Assembly (NCBI GenBank): GCA_001766655.1
Contig: MJCC01000004.1
Location: forward strand, 129,189 to 193,188
Length of the DNA: 64,000 nt
From: Phytomonas francai
Taxonomy: Eukaryota; Euglenozoa; Kinetoplastea; Trypanosomatida; Trypanosomatidae
Direction of reading: 5' to 3'
In this document: positions 8,360-17,678 of the stretch, in pieces
How positions within the stretch are numbered: position 1 is the first letter of the stretch
Layout: each line of letters begins with the position of its first letter
The notes under the pieces: model-generated
The model's database searches: none
Told to the model about the DNA's origin: nothing
The model's input: only the letters and a program-made list of their open reading frames with translations
Translations under genes and position numbers: made by a program

Positions 8360-9907
8360 CTACCGCTTCGGCTCAAATTTATGAAACAAGATAATCGAGA
8401 TGACAACCAGCAACGCACCGATAGCAAACCCCGTACTTGGAGTGTACCCCCATAATACCGAGCTCATCATTCCACTCAGGATGACAGCCAGACCGGTTGC
8501 TAATCCCTTCAGAATATTATCCGCGTAGCGCATGACAACCGCGACCAGCATCCCACCCAAAGCATGAATAAAAACAAGGCACCAAGTCAACCATCTGTCA
8601 AACCCCTGCCATATATAAAAAGGTTTTGTCGGGCAAGGCGTCCCATTCACCCTGTCGGTGTTCCAAAAAAGAAGCGGAGCCGGGTCCTTGCAATCCCTGA
8701 ATATATTCCATTGCACTGACTGCCCGCAGGCCTGCTGGCGGGACCAGTTAAGGAGCACCTCGAGTACCAGAATTGAAAAGATAGCCAGCGGAATCGCAAA
8801 TATCGAAAGCTGGAGGTTTCGAACTGCTAAGGTCGCTTTTGTCGTTTTAACAACTTTCTCAAAATAAACCCCAGCGTAGCTTGACGAAATCCCAGAGATT
8901 AAACAAGATCCAATACCCAATAAATTGCCATAGATCGTAACTTTATCTTCGAAAGTATCTTCCCACAGACGTGGTGTATGATCTGCCTTCGACACAGTCA
9001 CGGAGAAAGTAAGATAGCTTAGTCCCTTTAACCGAGTAAAGAGGATACCTACAATGAGTAAGCCTAAAGAACCCCACTGCACCCAAGAAAGGGATCGATT
9101 CAACATCCAAACTGAGAATAATGCCGCTGAAAGAAGCTTGACCTGAGACCAGATCTGGAAGGAGACTGGATCTAGGTACCTAAGTCCAACGAAAATAAGG
9201 AGATTCTGCCCTGTGAAAAGAACCGCAGGAAGTAATAGCTTTAAAGTATCTCGTGTGAAGACAACGCTATACAAGCATCTAAAATAAACCCATACAAACC
9301 TTTTAAAACAAGTTGCCCATTTCGGACGTTTATGATGTTCTCGAGAATGGTTCACGGGGCAGACAGAGTCTAGCTTAAGGTTTTGTTCAATCCTGTCCGT
9401 TGTGTCTTCTTTTCTGTTGCAGTTTTTATCCTCCATATCCGTAATGAAAACCTCAGCCTCAACGTTTTCATTTTCGAAATTCCCTGCATGGATTTCAATA
9501 GCATCTGTTGGTGATAACCTGTTCAAACCAGTCGATGATTTTCCATGCATTTGAGACCAAGCGGTATCCATTTTTCGATCCTTCCTCGTGAACACGGGTA
9601 CCGGGTGCACACCGCCGCTGTCAGACGTCCTTCCAGAGGAAGGCAACGCCTTAGGAAAAAGTGCCTGCCTAAAGTCGTAGACAGCCACGACGACCAAACA
9701 CATCAATAGCTTCACAATTTCCTGGTGAAGAATGAGTACCGATGCGTAATAGGTCTGGTCATGTTGGGTGCTTTCCATCGAATAGTGCGTCAGGACGACC
9801 TGAAAACTACTCTGCAGCACCAGTACGATAAGACTAAACGCCGAAAGCGAGCAAAAATGCCGAAAATAGATCGGTGTTCCTAAGTACGCATGCTTCATCT
9901 TTGGCAT
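8360..9907 (-). CDS. Nucleotide-sugar transporter (SLC35A-like)
   Basis: A polytopic Golgi or ER transporter of the UDP-galactose/UDP-GlcNAc/CMP-sialate (SLC35A) family. About ten hydrophobic segments are visible. Conserved blocks include FTGQNLLIFVGLRYLDPVSF followed by a QVKLL motif, SSSYAGVYFEKVVK, and the C-terminal ADNILKGLATGLAVILS. At 515 residues it exceeds the usual 320-400 because a hydrophilic loop of roughly 120 residues (about 85-200) follows the first two hydrophobic segments. The donor sugar cannot be told from sequence. It would feed glycosylation of surface GPI-anchored and secreted glycoproteins. The start is the ATG at 9907; another Met at residue 4 is equally possible. Confidence 0.9.
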   Translation of the reverse strand: MPKMKHAYLGTPIYFRHFCSLSAFSLIVLVLQSSFQVVLTHYSMESTQHDQTYYASVLILHQEIVKLLMCLVVVAVYDFRQALFPKALPSSGRTSDSGGVHPVPVFTRKDRKMDTAWSQMHGKSSTGLNRLSPTDAIEIHAGNFENENVEAEVFITDMEDKNCNRKEDTTDRIEQNLKLDSVCPVNHSREHHKRPKWATCFKRFVWVYFRCLYSVVFTRDTLKLLLPAVLFTGQNLLIFVGLRYLDPVSFQIWSQVKLLSAALFSVWMLNRSLSWVQWGSLGLLIVGILFTRLKGLSYLTFSVTVSKADHTPRLWEDTFEDKVTIYGNLLGIGSCLISGISSSYAGVYFEKVVKTTKATLAVRNLQLSIFAIPLAIFSILVLEVLLNWSRQQACGQSVQWNIFRDCKDPAPLLFWNTDRVNGTPCPTKPFYIWQGFDRWLTWCLVFIHALGGMLVAVVMRYADNILKGLATGLAVILSGMMSSVLWGYTPSTGFAIGALLVVISIILFHKFEPKR

Positions 9908-10643
9908 GTTTAGGGCTCAAAATAAGCTAAACTTTTTTGAAATTTTTAACACTTACTACTCTCAGAATTCCCAATTCTACATAAACTTGTGTGATAGGAA
10001 TGGTAAATTAGAAATAATAGCCACGCTTTAAAGAAAAAAAAAAGAAGATGCGGTAATAGTTTATTCAGAGAAACTAACTGAAGTGTAAAATATGTATACG
10101 TAATAAGAAGAATAAAAGCGAAGAAACTGAAAGAGGAAAGTGGACGTGACATTATACCAAATGTTGTACAGTTAATGTGTTTAAATAAAGCACAAACTAC
10201 CGTAGAGATTTTTATATAATAATGGGTAAGCTAAAGCGAAGAAGAGCACATAAAGAAGTTTAAAATTAAATAACCCTAACAAAACTAGGCCAACTATTTT
10301 CGCTTTGACTAACAGAATACTAAGACAGCGGGACCCTTTTTTCTACGTCTCCAGCTAAACAATGTGTAGAATTATAGAAGCGCGCTGCACTCAAAGAACG
10401 ATTATTCCATAGCAATGTCCCTTAGAGGTATTATAAAATTGTTGTTGTTGCTATCTAAATCACCGCCCATATCGAACCCGGAAGGCCTAATTTCCGACGC
10501 GTTAAAGTCGATCTTGCTATATGTAATCAGATCGATTCTAACAATCATGATAATGACTCCTTATTCACTAAACTACTATTTCAATTTACTTCTCTCTACA
10601 TAGCGTATAGACTCTAATTGCTTGTTTTTCCTTGTTGGCGTTC
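9908..10643. other. Spacer with a short minus-strand frame
   Basis: AT-rich spacer between a small mitochondrial-type gene and the transporter gene. Apart from the 48-codon frame at 10402-10548, listed separately, I see nothing that looks coding. Confidence 0.45.
10402..10548 (-). CDS. Short open frame or gene relic, unknown
   Basis: A 48-codon minus-strand frame with an ATG at 10548 in an AT-rich spacer. Its residues (MIVRIDLITYSKIDFNASEI at the start, then a Gly/Asp/Asn-rich part) look more like protein than the surrounding noise. No family is recognised. It could be a relic like the ones elsewhere in the spacers, or chance. Confidence 0.2.
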   Translation of the reverse strand: MIVRIDLITYSKIDFNASEIRPSGFDMGGDLDSNNNNFIIPLRDIAME

Positions 10644-11249
10644 CTATTTTGGGGGGGGAGGTGGAGCTGGCTTTGGTGGAGGATTCAGTTCAAACGGGAT
10701 CCACTCCTTCGTGTACCCGTTCGCGTTCCGATCCTCTATCTTTCGCAGCGCATTTGTGCGTTTGTCTATGGCATCGCAGCACTCCAACAAGTCCGAGCGC
10801 GGCGCATAGCCCTCGCGATAGTAGAGCGGCCCCCCGCGCGGGGCGAAATCACGCGTCTTCACCATCCTCTCCGTTTGCTCCTTCGCCTCGATGTTAGCCC
10901 GCGCCATGGAGGTGTCGTTTGTCTTGACGGTTTTGACATCGAGAGCGGCCTTGGTGCCCTCCACAAAAGCCGCGCAGACCTTCGAGGAAAGCAATTCGCT
11001 CGTGCAGTGCGGTAGGCCGCTCGCGGCGTGTATGGGCACCGTCTTGCATTCGTGAATCTCGGGCCTGATGAATTGAAATTTGCCGTGTTTTTCCGGATGG
11101 GTGAAGTTGGCGTAGCAGTGGCCCGCACGCGGGGCGGGGGGCGTCGCGCGGGAAAGCACCCACTGTGGGGTTAAGTGGGAGGCCGACTTGGTGTTCGGGA
11201 ACAGGTCCCCATGCCCACCACTAAGGAGCGCTCTTGAAGAACGAATCAT
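10644..11249 (-). CDS. Unknown protein, probable mitochondrial import
   Basis: A 201-residue protein that I do not recognise. The first residues MIRSSRALLSGG form a basic, Ser-rich helix typical of short kinetoplastid mitochondrial presequences. The middle has scattered Cys and His without a CHCH or zinc-finger spacing. The end is a Pro/Lys tail (NPPPKPAPPPPPK). The open frame reaches up to 11294, but the first ATG is at 11249. It lies 192 bases downstream of another small protein with a similar presequence, so both may belong to a mitochondrial complex such as the ribosome or respiratory chain. That is inference only. Confidence 0.65.
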   Translation of the reverse strand: MIRSSRALLSGGHGDLFPNTKSASHLTPQWVLSRATPPAPRAGHCYANFTHPEKHGKFQFIRPEIHECKTVPIHAASGLPHCTSELLSSKVCAAFVEGTKAALDVKTVKTNDTSMARANIEAKEQTERMVKTRDFAPRGGPLYYREGYAPRSDLLECCDAIDKRTNALRKIEDRNANGYTKEWIPFELNPPPKPAPPPPPK

Positions 11250-11441
11250 GAATCTTTGGGGTGAAAATAATGATAATAAGGGATAAAATTGCAAAGGGGA
11301 GAAATATAAGTAGGAATCGAATGGATCTGCTGTTGAAGAAGTAAAAAAATAGCTTTTTCCCTAGCAAATAATTTTTACACGCACATACAGATGCTTTCAA
11401 CTTGTCCTTCCCTTTGGGAGACTCAATTCCCCCCACCATCC

Positions 11442-11813
11442 TCACTTCCGCATGGCGTTGATGCCAACATCCACCGCATCGTTTAGGGAGTGAATGTTAA
11501 TATGCTCTTCACGGCTCCGATGGATGCGTCGGCGCATCCCATACTGGCCCTTGATGAAGGTATTCTCGGGCAATGGCGCGGGCTTGTCAGGCTCTTGGGC
11601 GTAATAGGCCTCAATTTCAAGCATTTTTAGCCGGTGACGCTCCTTTATTTCGTCCTCGTGGGACGATGCATAGGCCCGGTAGCGCTTGTTTTTCTGATTC
11701 CCCGGTGGGGGTCCACCTTGAATAAAATGTCGGTAGGGAGTACACAAGGCCGCTATTTCTTGACGCGCCACGACGGGTGAAGCCTGCAGAAGGTAAAGGG
11801 CAAAACGTTGCAT
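11442..11813 (-). CDS. Unknown small protein, probable mitochondrial import
   Basis: A 123-residue basic protein with an ATG at 11813. The N-terminus MQRFALYLLQASPVVARQ resembles a mitochondrial presequence. The body is rich in Lys, Arg and Glu with a likely helix (HEDEIKERHRLKMLEIEAYY) and ends in INAMRK. No domain is recognised. Size, charge and context suggest a mitoribosomal or respiratory-complex subunit specific to kinetoplastids, without direct evidence. Confidence 0.6.
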   Translation of the reverse strand: MQRFALYLLQASPVVARQEIAALCTPYRHFIQGGPPPGNQKNKRYRAYASSHEDEIKERHRLKMLEIEAYYAQEPDKPAPLPENTFIKGQYGMRRRIHRSREEHINIHSLNDAVDVGINAMRK

Positions 11814-12537
11814 AAAAATAGCTCGATATAAAGGAAGAGGGTAATACTAATGTTTTAAAGATATGCTTGTATTACCAACCGCAGTTTGGTGTCGTTCTTT
11901 ATCGGTTTTATTATTTTATTTGGGGGGGGGAGGGAAGAGGGTACTGTTGAGGTTCGCGTTATACAAGAAGACGTCCTCCCGGGATCTCTTGGAGCGAGCA
12001 CGCACACACACCTAATAATAATAATGGCTATATTCCTATGAATAAAGTAAATCCTGTCCTTGAAATATTCGAAAAAATAATTACCAAAACGAGAAAAATG
12101 AATTCAAATTTTGGTTTCTGCACTACCCCTCCCCCGTGCCTAGCCATATGATGAGAAACATTCCACAAAGATGAATCACCATCACCTTTTGTTTTTATCC
12201 CAGGCGTCAAGAATCTTTGAATATAGCTGTGATCAGCCCTCTCGCATGGATACACGAAAGTAAAACCAGGGGAAAGTGAAAACAGACATTAAGAAAATAA
12301 AAAAGACTTGTCTTTACTTGCAAACAGTAAAAACACGAGCTATTATGAGTTTAGCGGAAGGAAATAGATTATCCCTCCTAGTTTAAGAGCTACCTCCAAT
12401 TTAACAGGGGAAAAAAAAAAAAACAGAGAAACCAAATCATGTCGTAGAGTGTTAATCGGGCGCGTCGAGGAAATAAATTCTCCATTAGATGGCATTCGAC
12501 CCCCTCCTTGATGCGCACCCAAGGGGTTCTCCGTCGC
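11814..12537. other. Spacer downstream of the uL1 gene
   Basis: AT-rich with a G-run near 11921-11930, an (AC)n tract near 12003 and an A-run near 12412. Short frames use no ATG or have no protein-like features. I see no gene. Confidence 0.55.
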
Positions 12538-13182
12538 TTAGTAAATGCGCTGCGGGGTGCCCATGGTCGACTTGATGTAGGCCGACTTCAAGTTCTGCCA
12601 GTTCTTCTTGAGCAGCGAGACCAAAAAGTTGAGCGACATGGTGACGTTCTGGCGGAGCTGGTCCTCGGTCATCTCCATCGAGCCGATGCAGGTGCCCAGG
12701 CAGAGCACCTTCTTCAGCTGAAACTTCACGGTCGACTGGAGCTCGAGCACCTTATCCGACAGGGACTCGCTCATGGTGCAGACCGTCGGGAACTTGCCCA
12801 TACGATGCATGTGGGGCCCGACCAGGCGCGGCACCGTCTTGATGATCGACTCGGAGCAGAGGAAGGCGTCGTACTGATTGCACATCTTCTTCACCAACTT
12901 CTTGTTCTTGTTGAGCTTCTTGAGCTCCTCCTGGTTCATGGTAGGCATCCCGACCTTCTTCGCGACGTCCTCGTGGACAAGGTCGCAGAGGAGGCAGACC
13001 GTCATGCGGGGGCGGCACACGTTCGGCAGCTTCAGCGACCCCGAGAAACGCTTGTCCTTCTGCGGGTCGTAGTTCTTGAGGTTGACCTGGAGGTCGATGG
13101 ACTCCTTGAACTTGCGCTCCTTGCTAGGCTTCAGGACGGCCTGAATGGCCTCAGCCAGAACCTGTGGTGGGATCTTGGACAT
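12538..13182 (-). CDS. RPL10A: 60S ribosomal protein L10a (uL1)
   Basis: Full-length uL1 of the large cytosolic ribosomal subunit, where it forms the L1 stalk that guides deacylated tRNA out of the E site. The 214 residues match the eukaryotic length (217 in human). Recognisable blocks are the N-terminal helix [34 protein letters not shown], the central [14 protein letters not shown], and the C-terminal [18 protein letters not shown]. The start is the ATG at 13182. Codon use is strongly biased to G/C-ending codons, as expected for a highly expressed gene. A single copy is seen here. Confidence 0.97.
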   Translation of the reverse strand: MSKIPPQVLAEAIQAVLKPSKERKFKESIDLQVNLKNYDPQKDKRFSGSLKLPNVCRPRMTVCLLCDLVHEDVAKKVGMPTMNQEELKKLNKNKKLVKKMCNQYDAFLCSESIIKTVPRLVGPHMHRMGKFPTVCTMSESLSDKVLELQSTVKFQLKKVLCLGTCIGSMEMTEDQLRQNVTMSLNFLVSLLKKNWQNLKSAYIKSTMGTPQRIY

Positions 13183-14068
13183 GTCTTAGTTTATGATGAG
13201 CGGTGCTGTTCGTTCAAGGAAATGAAAATTTCAACACGACAAACACGCTTCCGCGGTTGAATCTGTTTTTTTTTAAAAAAATGAGGTAGATAAACTGAAC
13301 TCTGCTGTGATTTAACTGAAGTAAGCTAATAATTCGCAAATCGAAGCCAAAGTAAAAGGGAGAGGGAGGAAAATGACGCAGCATGAATATCTACGATACC
13401 AAGAGGTGAGTGTTAAAGGATCCTGTGCGCACCCAAAAGGATTCATGGTATATCAACAGAGTTTCTCAAAATTCAATTTCAGTGAGTTGTGTGATCATAA
13501 AGTTCCAATCAATAAATAAATGACGTGCTTTTCATACCAAAAATACTTAAGAAGGAAGGGAAGTATACACAAAACAATTACCGTACTGGTAATATACCAC
13601 GTCTGTGCACTTAAGTGCATCCTCCCTATCGGCATCACCACGGTTCAGTGGTATAGTACAAATACACATGTCACAATAAGAGAAATAGGGCTTGACCTTG
13701 TCGTCGTTAAGGCTGGTCTTTCCTGCCCCTTCTTGCTTTCGATACCATGGAAGCAATTCCAACGTGTTCAATAGGAAGCGGGTGGCCAATCAAACAGAAC
13801 ATAAAATTAAAAACAACAACTAAAGAAACAGCCATAATGTGTAAGCATGGCTCCGTCAAATGCGATAGAACAACATCCGCCTCCTCTCCTCTTAGTATGG
13901 CCCGCCCTCCACCCTATCTCAATGTCTATGCCGGCGATTTTGCCGTCCTTTTTACTTTTACTCCTCTTCATCACGCCCTTCAGAGTTGTACCGTTCTCTC
14001 ACTGTATTGTGTCCTTGTAGCTTCGTTAACGCCAAGGATCGAGTGGTAAAATGCGGTGAGCACCCCTC
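13183..14068. other. Spacer between FtsH-like and uL1 genes
   Basis: Contains the uL1 5' UTR. A minus frame at 13547-13789 (80 codons, no ATG start, with a CDMC pair) looks somewhat protein-like and could be a relic. Nothing is recognisable in it. The rest is AT-rich. Confidence 0.4.
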
Positions 14069-15772
14069 TCAACTGCTGTTGATCTCCGTTACCTTGCGGT
14101 CGAGCTCCTCAACCGTGGGCTCCGCTGGCCTCGGCCCCCACAAGAGCTCGATATCCGCCGTCGTCAGCTCCTTCTTGTCGAGTAGCTTCTCGACGAGGGC
14201 GCGCACCATGTCCTGATTCGCCCGGATCAGGGACGTGGCCAAGTCGTGGGCGGCCCCTACGAGCCTCTTCGCCTGCATCTCCGCGAGGCATTGGGCCTTG
14301 TTGGAGTAGACGGTGAAGTCGCGGCCGGCCTGGGTGTACTCGGGGTGGTAGGCGAGCAGCCCCACACGGGGGCTCATCCCGAACGCGAGGGCGCCCTTGA
14401 GCGCCATGTCGGTGGCCCGCTGGAGGTCGTCCATCGCGCCCGCGGAGGGCTCCCCGAGCAGGACCTCCTCGGCGGCCCGCCCGCCCAGCATCACGACCAT
14501 CTCCGCGAAGAGGGTCACGTTCGTCTGGAACTCGTGGAACTCGGCGCCGGAGCGCTGGGTGAAGCCCATCGCGGGGCCGCGCGGGGTGATGCTCACCTTC
14601 AGAACCTCCCGGGCGGGCGGCAGGCGCCACGCCGCGAGGGCGTGGCCCGCCTCGTGCACGGCCGTCCGCCGGAGCCCGCGCGCGCTCTGCCGGATCCGGT
14701 GCGCGCGCCCGACAAGGACGTCGTCGACCGCCGCGAGGATGTCGGGAAGCGCGACCAGCGGGCGCCCCGCGATCCCGCTCTGAAGCGCGGCCTCGTTCAG
14801 GATCGTCGCGATCGAGGCCGGGGAGAGGCCGGGGGTCAGCCGCGCGAGCTGGTCCGCCAACACCAGGTTGCTGATGCCCTCATCCACGGGGAGGGGGTTG
14901 CCGGCTTCGTCGCGGACGCGGCCCTGGGGGTCGCCCGTGCAGATGCGATTGAGGTAGTGCGCGAATATCTCCTTCCGCGCGCTCAGGTCCGGCATCTCGA
15001 TCGAGATTTTGCGATCAAACCGTCCCTCGCGCAGGAGGGCCTGGTCGATGTTCTCCTGAAAGTTCGTCGCGGCGAGCACAATGATAGGGTCGGAACTCGT
15101 GCCCAGACCGTCCAGCTCGGCAAGCAGCTGGTTGATCGTTCGATTCTCCTCGCTGCTCACGCTGCCGCCTGCCTTGCCGCCGCGGGAACCAATCGCGTCT
15201 AGCTCATCGATGAAGATGATGGATGGAGCGGCTTCGCGGGCCTCTGCAAAGAGCTCTCGGACCCGCTTAGGACCACTCCCACCCATCAGCTCGATAAAAT
15301 CAGCACCATTGCAGCTGAAGAAGGGCACGTTGGCTTCGTTCGCCACAGCTTTCGCGAGCAAGGTCTTGCCGGTGCCGGGTTCTCCTGTAAGCAGGCAGCC
15401 TTTGGGCAGGCGTGCCCCCAGCCTCGTAAAGCGGTTCGGATTTGTGAGGAAGTTTACGTACTGATGAACCTCCTCTTTGGCCTCAGGAATACCAATGACG
15501 TCCTCGAACCGGACTCCCTTGACGTCAACACGAAATTGACGTTTTTTGATAGGCATCATCTGCTCCATAAGGTCCGAAAACGGATTCCCCTTCGAGGCCG
15601 CGGAAGATCCTGGAAAGGCAAAGCGGCGCATGTAAATCCACGAAATCACCAATGGCAAGCCAAACCAAAGAAAAGGCCCAAATGTAGGACGAATCCAATT
15701 TTCCTCTGTACGGCGGCGGTGTCGCTCGGCATCATTCAGACCATGCTGATAATCCTCATCGCTGGAAGACAT
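14069..15772 (-). CDS. FtsH-type AAA metalloprotease
   Basis: A membrane AAA+ zinc protease of the FtsH/i-AAA/m-AAA family that extracts and degrades membrane proteins, most likely in the mitochondrial inner membrane. It has 567 residues. A single hydrophobic segment lies at about 31-48, Walker A GEPGTGKT at 130-137, Walker B IIFIDELDAIG near 188, then the second region of homology and the zinc site HEAGH at 373-377. A later acidic residue in AGAMDDLQ supplies the probable third ligand. One membrane segment points to the i-AAA layout, but an N-terminal presequence is not obvious. The frame continues to 15793 using GTG; the first ATG is at 15772. GC content rises sharply after about residue 195. 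Confidence 0.93.
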   Translation of the reverse strand: MSSSDEDYQHGLNDAERHRRRTEENWIRPTFGPFLWFGLPLVISWIYMRRFAFPGSSAASKGNPFSDLMEQMMPIKKRQFRVDVKGVRFEDVIGIPEAKEEVHQYVNFLTNPNRFTRLGARLPKGCLLTGEPGTGKTLLAKAVANEANVPFFSCNGADFIELMGGSGPKRVRELFAEAREAAPSIIFIDELDAIGSRGGKAGGSVSSEENRTINQLLAELDGLGTSSDPIIVLAATNFQENIDQALLREGRFDRKISIEMPDLSARKEIFAHYLNRICTGDPQGRVRDEAGNPLPVDEGISNLVLADQLARLTPGLSPASIATILNEAALQSGIAGRPLVALPDILAAVDDVLVGRAHRIRQSARGLRRTAVHEAGHALAAWRLPPAREVLKVSITPRGPAMGFTQRSGAEFHEFQTNVTLFAEMVVMLGGRAAEEVLLGEPSAGAMDDLQRATDMALKGALAFGMSPRVGLLAYHPEYTQAGRDFTVYSNKAQCLAEMQAKRLVGAAHDLATSLIRANQDMVRALVEKLLDKKELTTADIELLWGPRPAEPTVEELDRKVTEINSS

Positions 15773-16407
15773 GAATCCCTCTTCTTTGATCACTTTAATG
15801 AAAATAAATACTAGTTATAAACGCAAAGGTCGATGTTCACTAATGAGAAGCGCAACAAAAATATTTCCAACGTGTTTGGTAAACTCGGTTTGTTGGGCTC
15901 AAATAAAAAAAAAAGGGGGGGAGGGGGGTGTAAAAGGAAAGCATGGTTCTCTGATTCATGTAGTGCTAAAAAGCTAATGTCCCTCTCATTCTCCCTTGTT
16001 TATCGGGTTCCATAATAACAATAATCATATATGATGCCTATTTACATACTTTCGGATTTTTTGTGTAACAAAATGAGGCAATAATTTCCAAAACGAAATA
16101 AAAAAGGGGTCAAATTATTGCATTATAAATGCCGTACTACTGCTGATTTTGATGGAACACAGGGATTGGCACTTTTAGTTAACAAATGTGTGTTAGTATT
16201 TTGGCATCCCCATTCCTCTTCTTCGGAAAATATATTGCTCAGATGAAACACACTAGCATATACAAATATACATTCCAAGGCTTCAGAAGTGCATGCAAAC
16301 ACCAGCTATCCCGTCAGCAGCATAATAAACACAAATAGAAGCCTGCAGTAGGTTCTTTGCTATTCCCTCCCATTTTTTTTTACCCGCACAAACACCGCTC
16401 TAAAACT
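15773..16407. other. Spacer downstream of the Dpy-30 gene
   Basis: AT-rich with a poly-A/poly-G stretch at about 15906-15930. It should hold the FtsH-like 5' UTR and the Dpy-30 3' UTR. No gene-like frame is seen. Confidence 0.55.
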
Positions 16408-16902
16408 TTAAGTGTCCAGTCGCGTGGTTGCGGCAAACTTTGATGCGGCGGTATATGCTAAACGTCCCCGCAGAGGGATTGTTGAATTACCTGATGAAGG
16501 AAACGCCTGCGTGGAAAAACTAGCTTCCATCTCCTCTTGTCTGGGGACGCATCGCTCGGAAAGGATTGAGCATTCATTATTAGGGGGGGCAGCAGTGCTC
16601 GCACGCTGTGGGTTGTTGGAGAGCAGGTAAGCCCCCAAGAATGCCAATGGGTCCGGTGGCTGTATCTTAGCGAGCTCCCGGAGCCCACACAACAACAGAG
16701 GCAGCACCCAATTCTCAAGGTACACTTGATCTGGTTGGGCATAAAGTGGGATTGGATATCTGGCAGAAAAAGTGCTCTTGGGGTGAGAATTAAGGTAAGC
16801 TTCCATCGCTTGTAGCTCTTCATCTGGCTCATAATGCTCATCCATGCTTGTGCTGACCTCTTTATCTTCCTTTCCGAGAGGTATCGTTGTAATTGACTCC
16901 AT
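16408..16902 (-). CDS. Dpy-30 motif protein
   Basis: A 164-residue protein with one Dpy-30 dimerisation motif at about residues 61-100 (YLENWVLPLLLCGLRELAKI, then PPDPLAFLGAYLLSNNP). This helical hairpin docks amphipathic anchor helices. In other eukaryotes it occurs in the Set1/COMPASS histone methyltransferase complex and in flagellar radial-spoke and adenylate-kinase proteins. Outside the motif the chain is low in recognisable features, with a Ser/Thr-rich C-terminus. Nothing in the sequence settles whether the role is nuclear or flagellar. The frame extends to 16950 from a TTG; the first ATG is at 16902. Confidence 0.82.
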   Translation of the reverse strand: MESITTIPLGKEDKEVSTSMDEHYEPDEELQAMEAYLNSHPKSTFSARYPIPLYAQPDQVYLENWVLPLLLCGLRELAKIQPPDPLAFLGAYLLSNNPQRASTAAPPNNECSILSERCVPRQEEMEASFSTQAFPSSGNSTIPLRGRLAYTAASKFAATTRLDT

Positions 16903-17678
16903 TAATCTATAAACAGATAGATAATTTATAAGTCTAACGAAAAGAGGCAAAGGGAGAAAAAGTGAGAACCTTCCACAACAACTAAAAAGGGAGTGGTAAA
17001 GTATGAATGAAGGAGTCTAAATTAAATGAAAAGACTCACATAAGTAAAGCAGTTATCACTTTTCTGGCATTCCCATTTTCATAAAGTGATGAATAGAAGG
17101 AGTATCGAAGCAAAAAAAAAAACATATACCCAGGATTTAATAATGTACTCCCTTAAGCAAAAGTTATTTGTACTGCATATTTGAGGGGACTCAGCTTTTT
17201 ATATGGGAAAAAAGTCTATGTTACTCCGTATTTTTGAGGTGCATACGATTAATCTAAGCACATATTCTCTCTCAAAAATTTCTTTACTGTGTTGTTTGGC
17301 TCTCTACCATAGGATAATGGATAAATACGAAGTGGCCGCACAAAAAGTAAACACAGCACGAAATCAGACATTCGGCTTCAAAAAAAAAACCCTGTTCTAG
17401 TAAAAAAAAAGTCAACAAATGTTATATATAACATAAAAAAAAATGCTTTCTGTAGAGCAAACCCTTGCTCCTACAATGGAACCTCGCTCAAGAGCTTTCC
17501 CTTATTGCCAAGTTCACCTTTGCTTTGTATTTACTGTTTGAACAATGTTAATGTTAGAGGTTTTTCCCTTTCTACGAGATGGTTCAAACTCCCCCTAAAA
17601 TGGACACAAAAGCTCATCAACCGTATCTCCCCTAGTACTAAAAAAAAAAAGCATGGATTTACACTATCAAAACAGGGT
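16903..17678. other. Spacer between zinc-finger and Dpy-30 genes
   Basis: AT-rich with several A-runs (near 17112, 17382, 17402 and 17640). It probably comprises the Dpy-30 5' UTR and the zinc-finger gene 3' UTR. Short plus-strand frames do not look coding. Confidence 0.5.

Noticed and set aside
12028..12255. 75-codon minus frame downstream of the uL1 gene
   Set aside because: No ATG start and low-complexity content; probably UTR.
13640..13660. tRNA-Gly-like A-box sequence (GGTTCAGTGGTAT)
   Set aside because: No matching B box, no acceptor-stem pairing and no cloverleaf in the following 60 bases.
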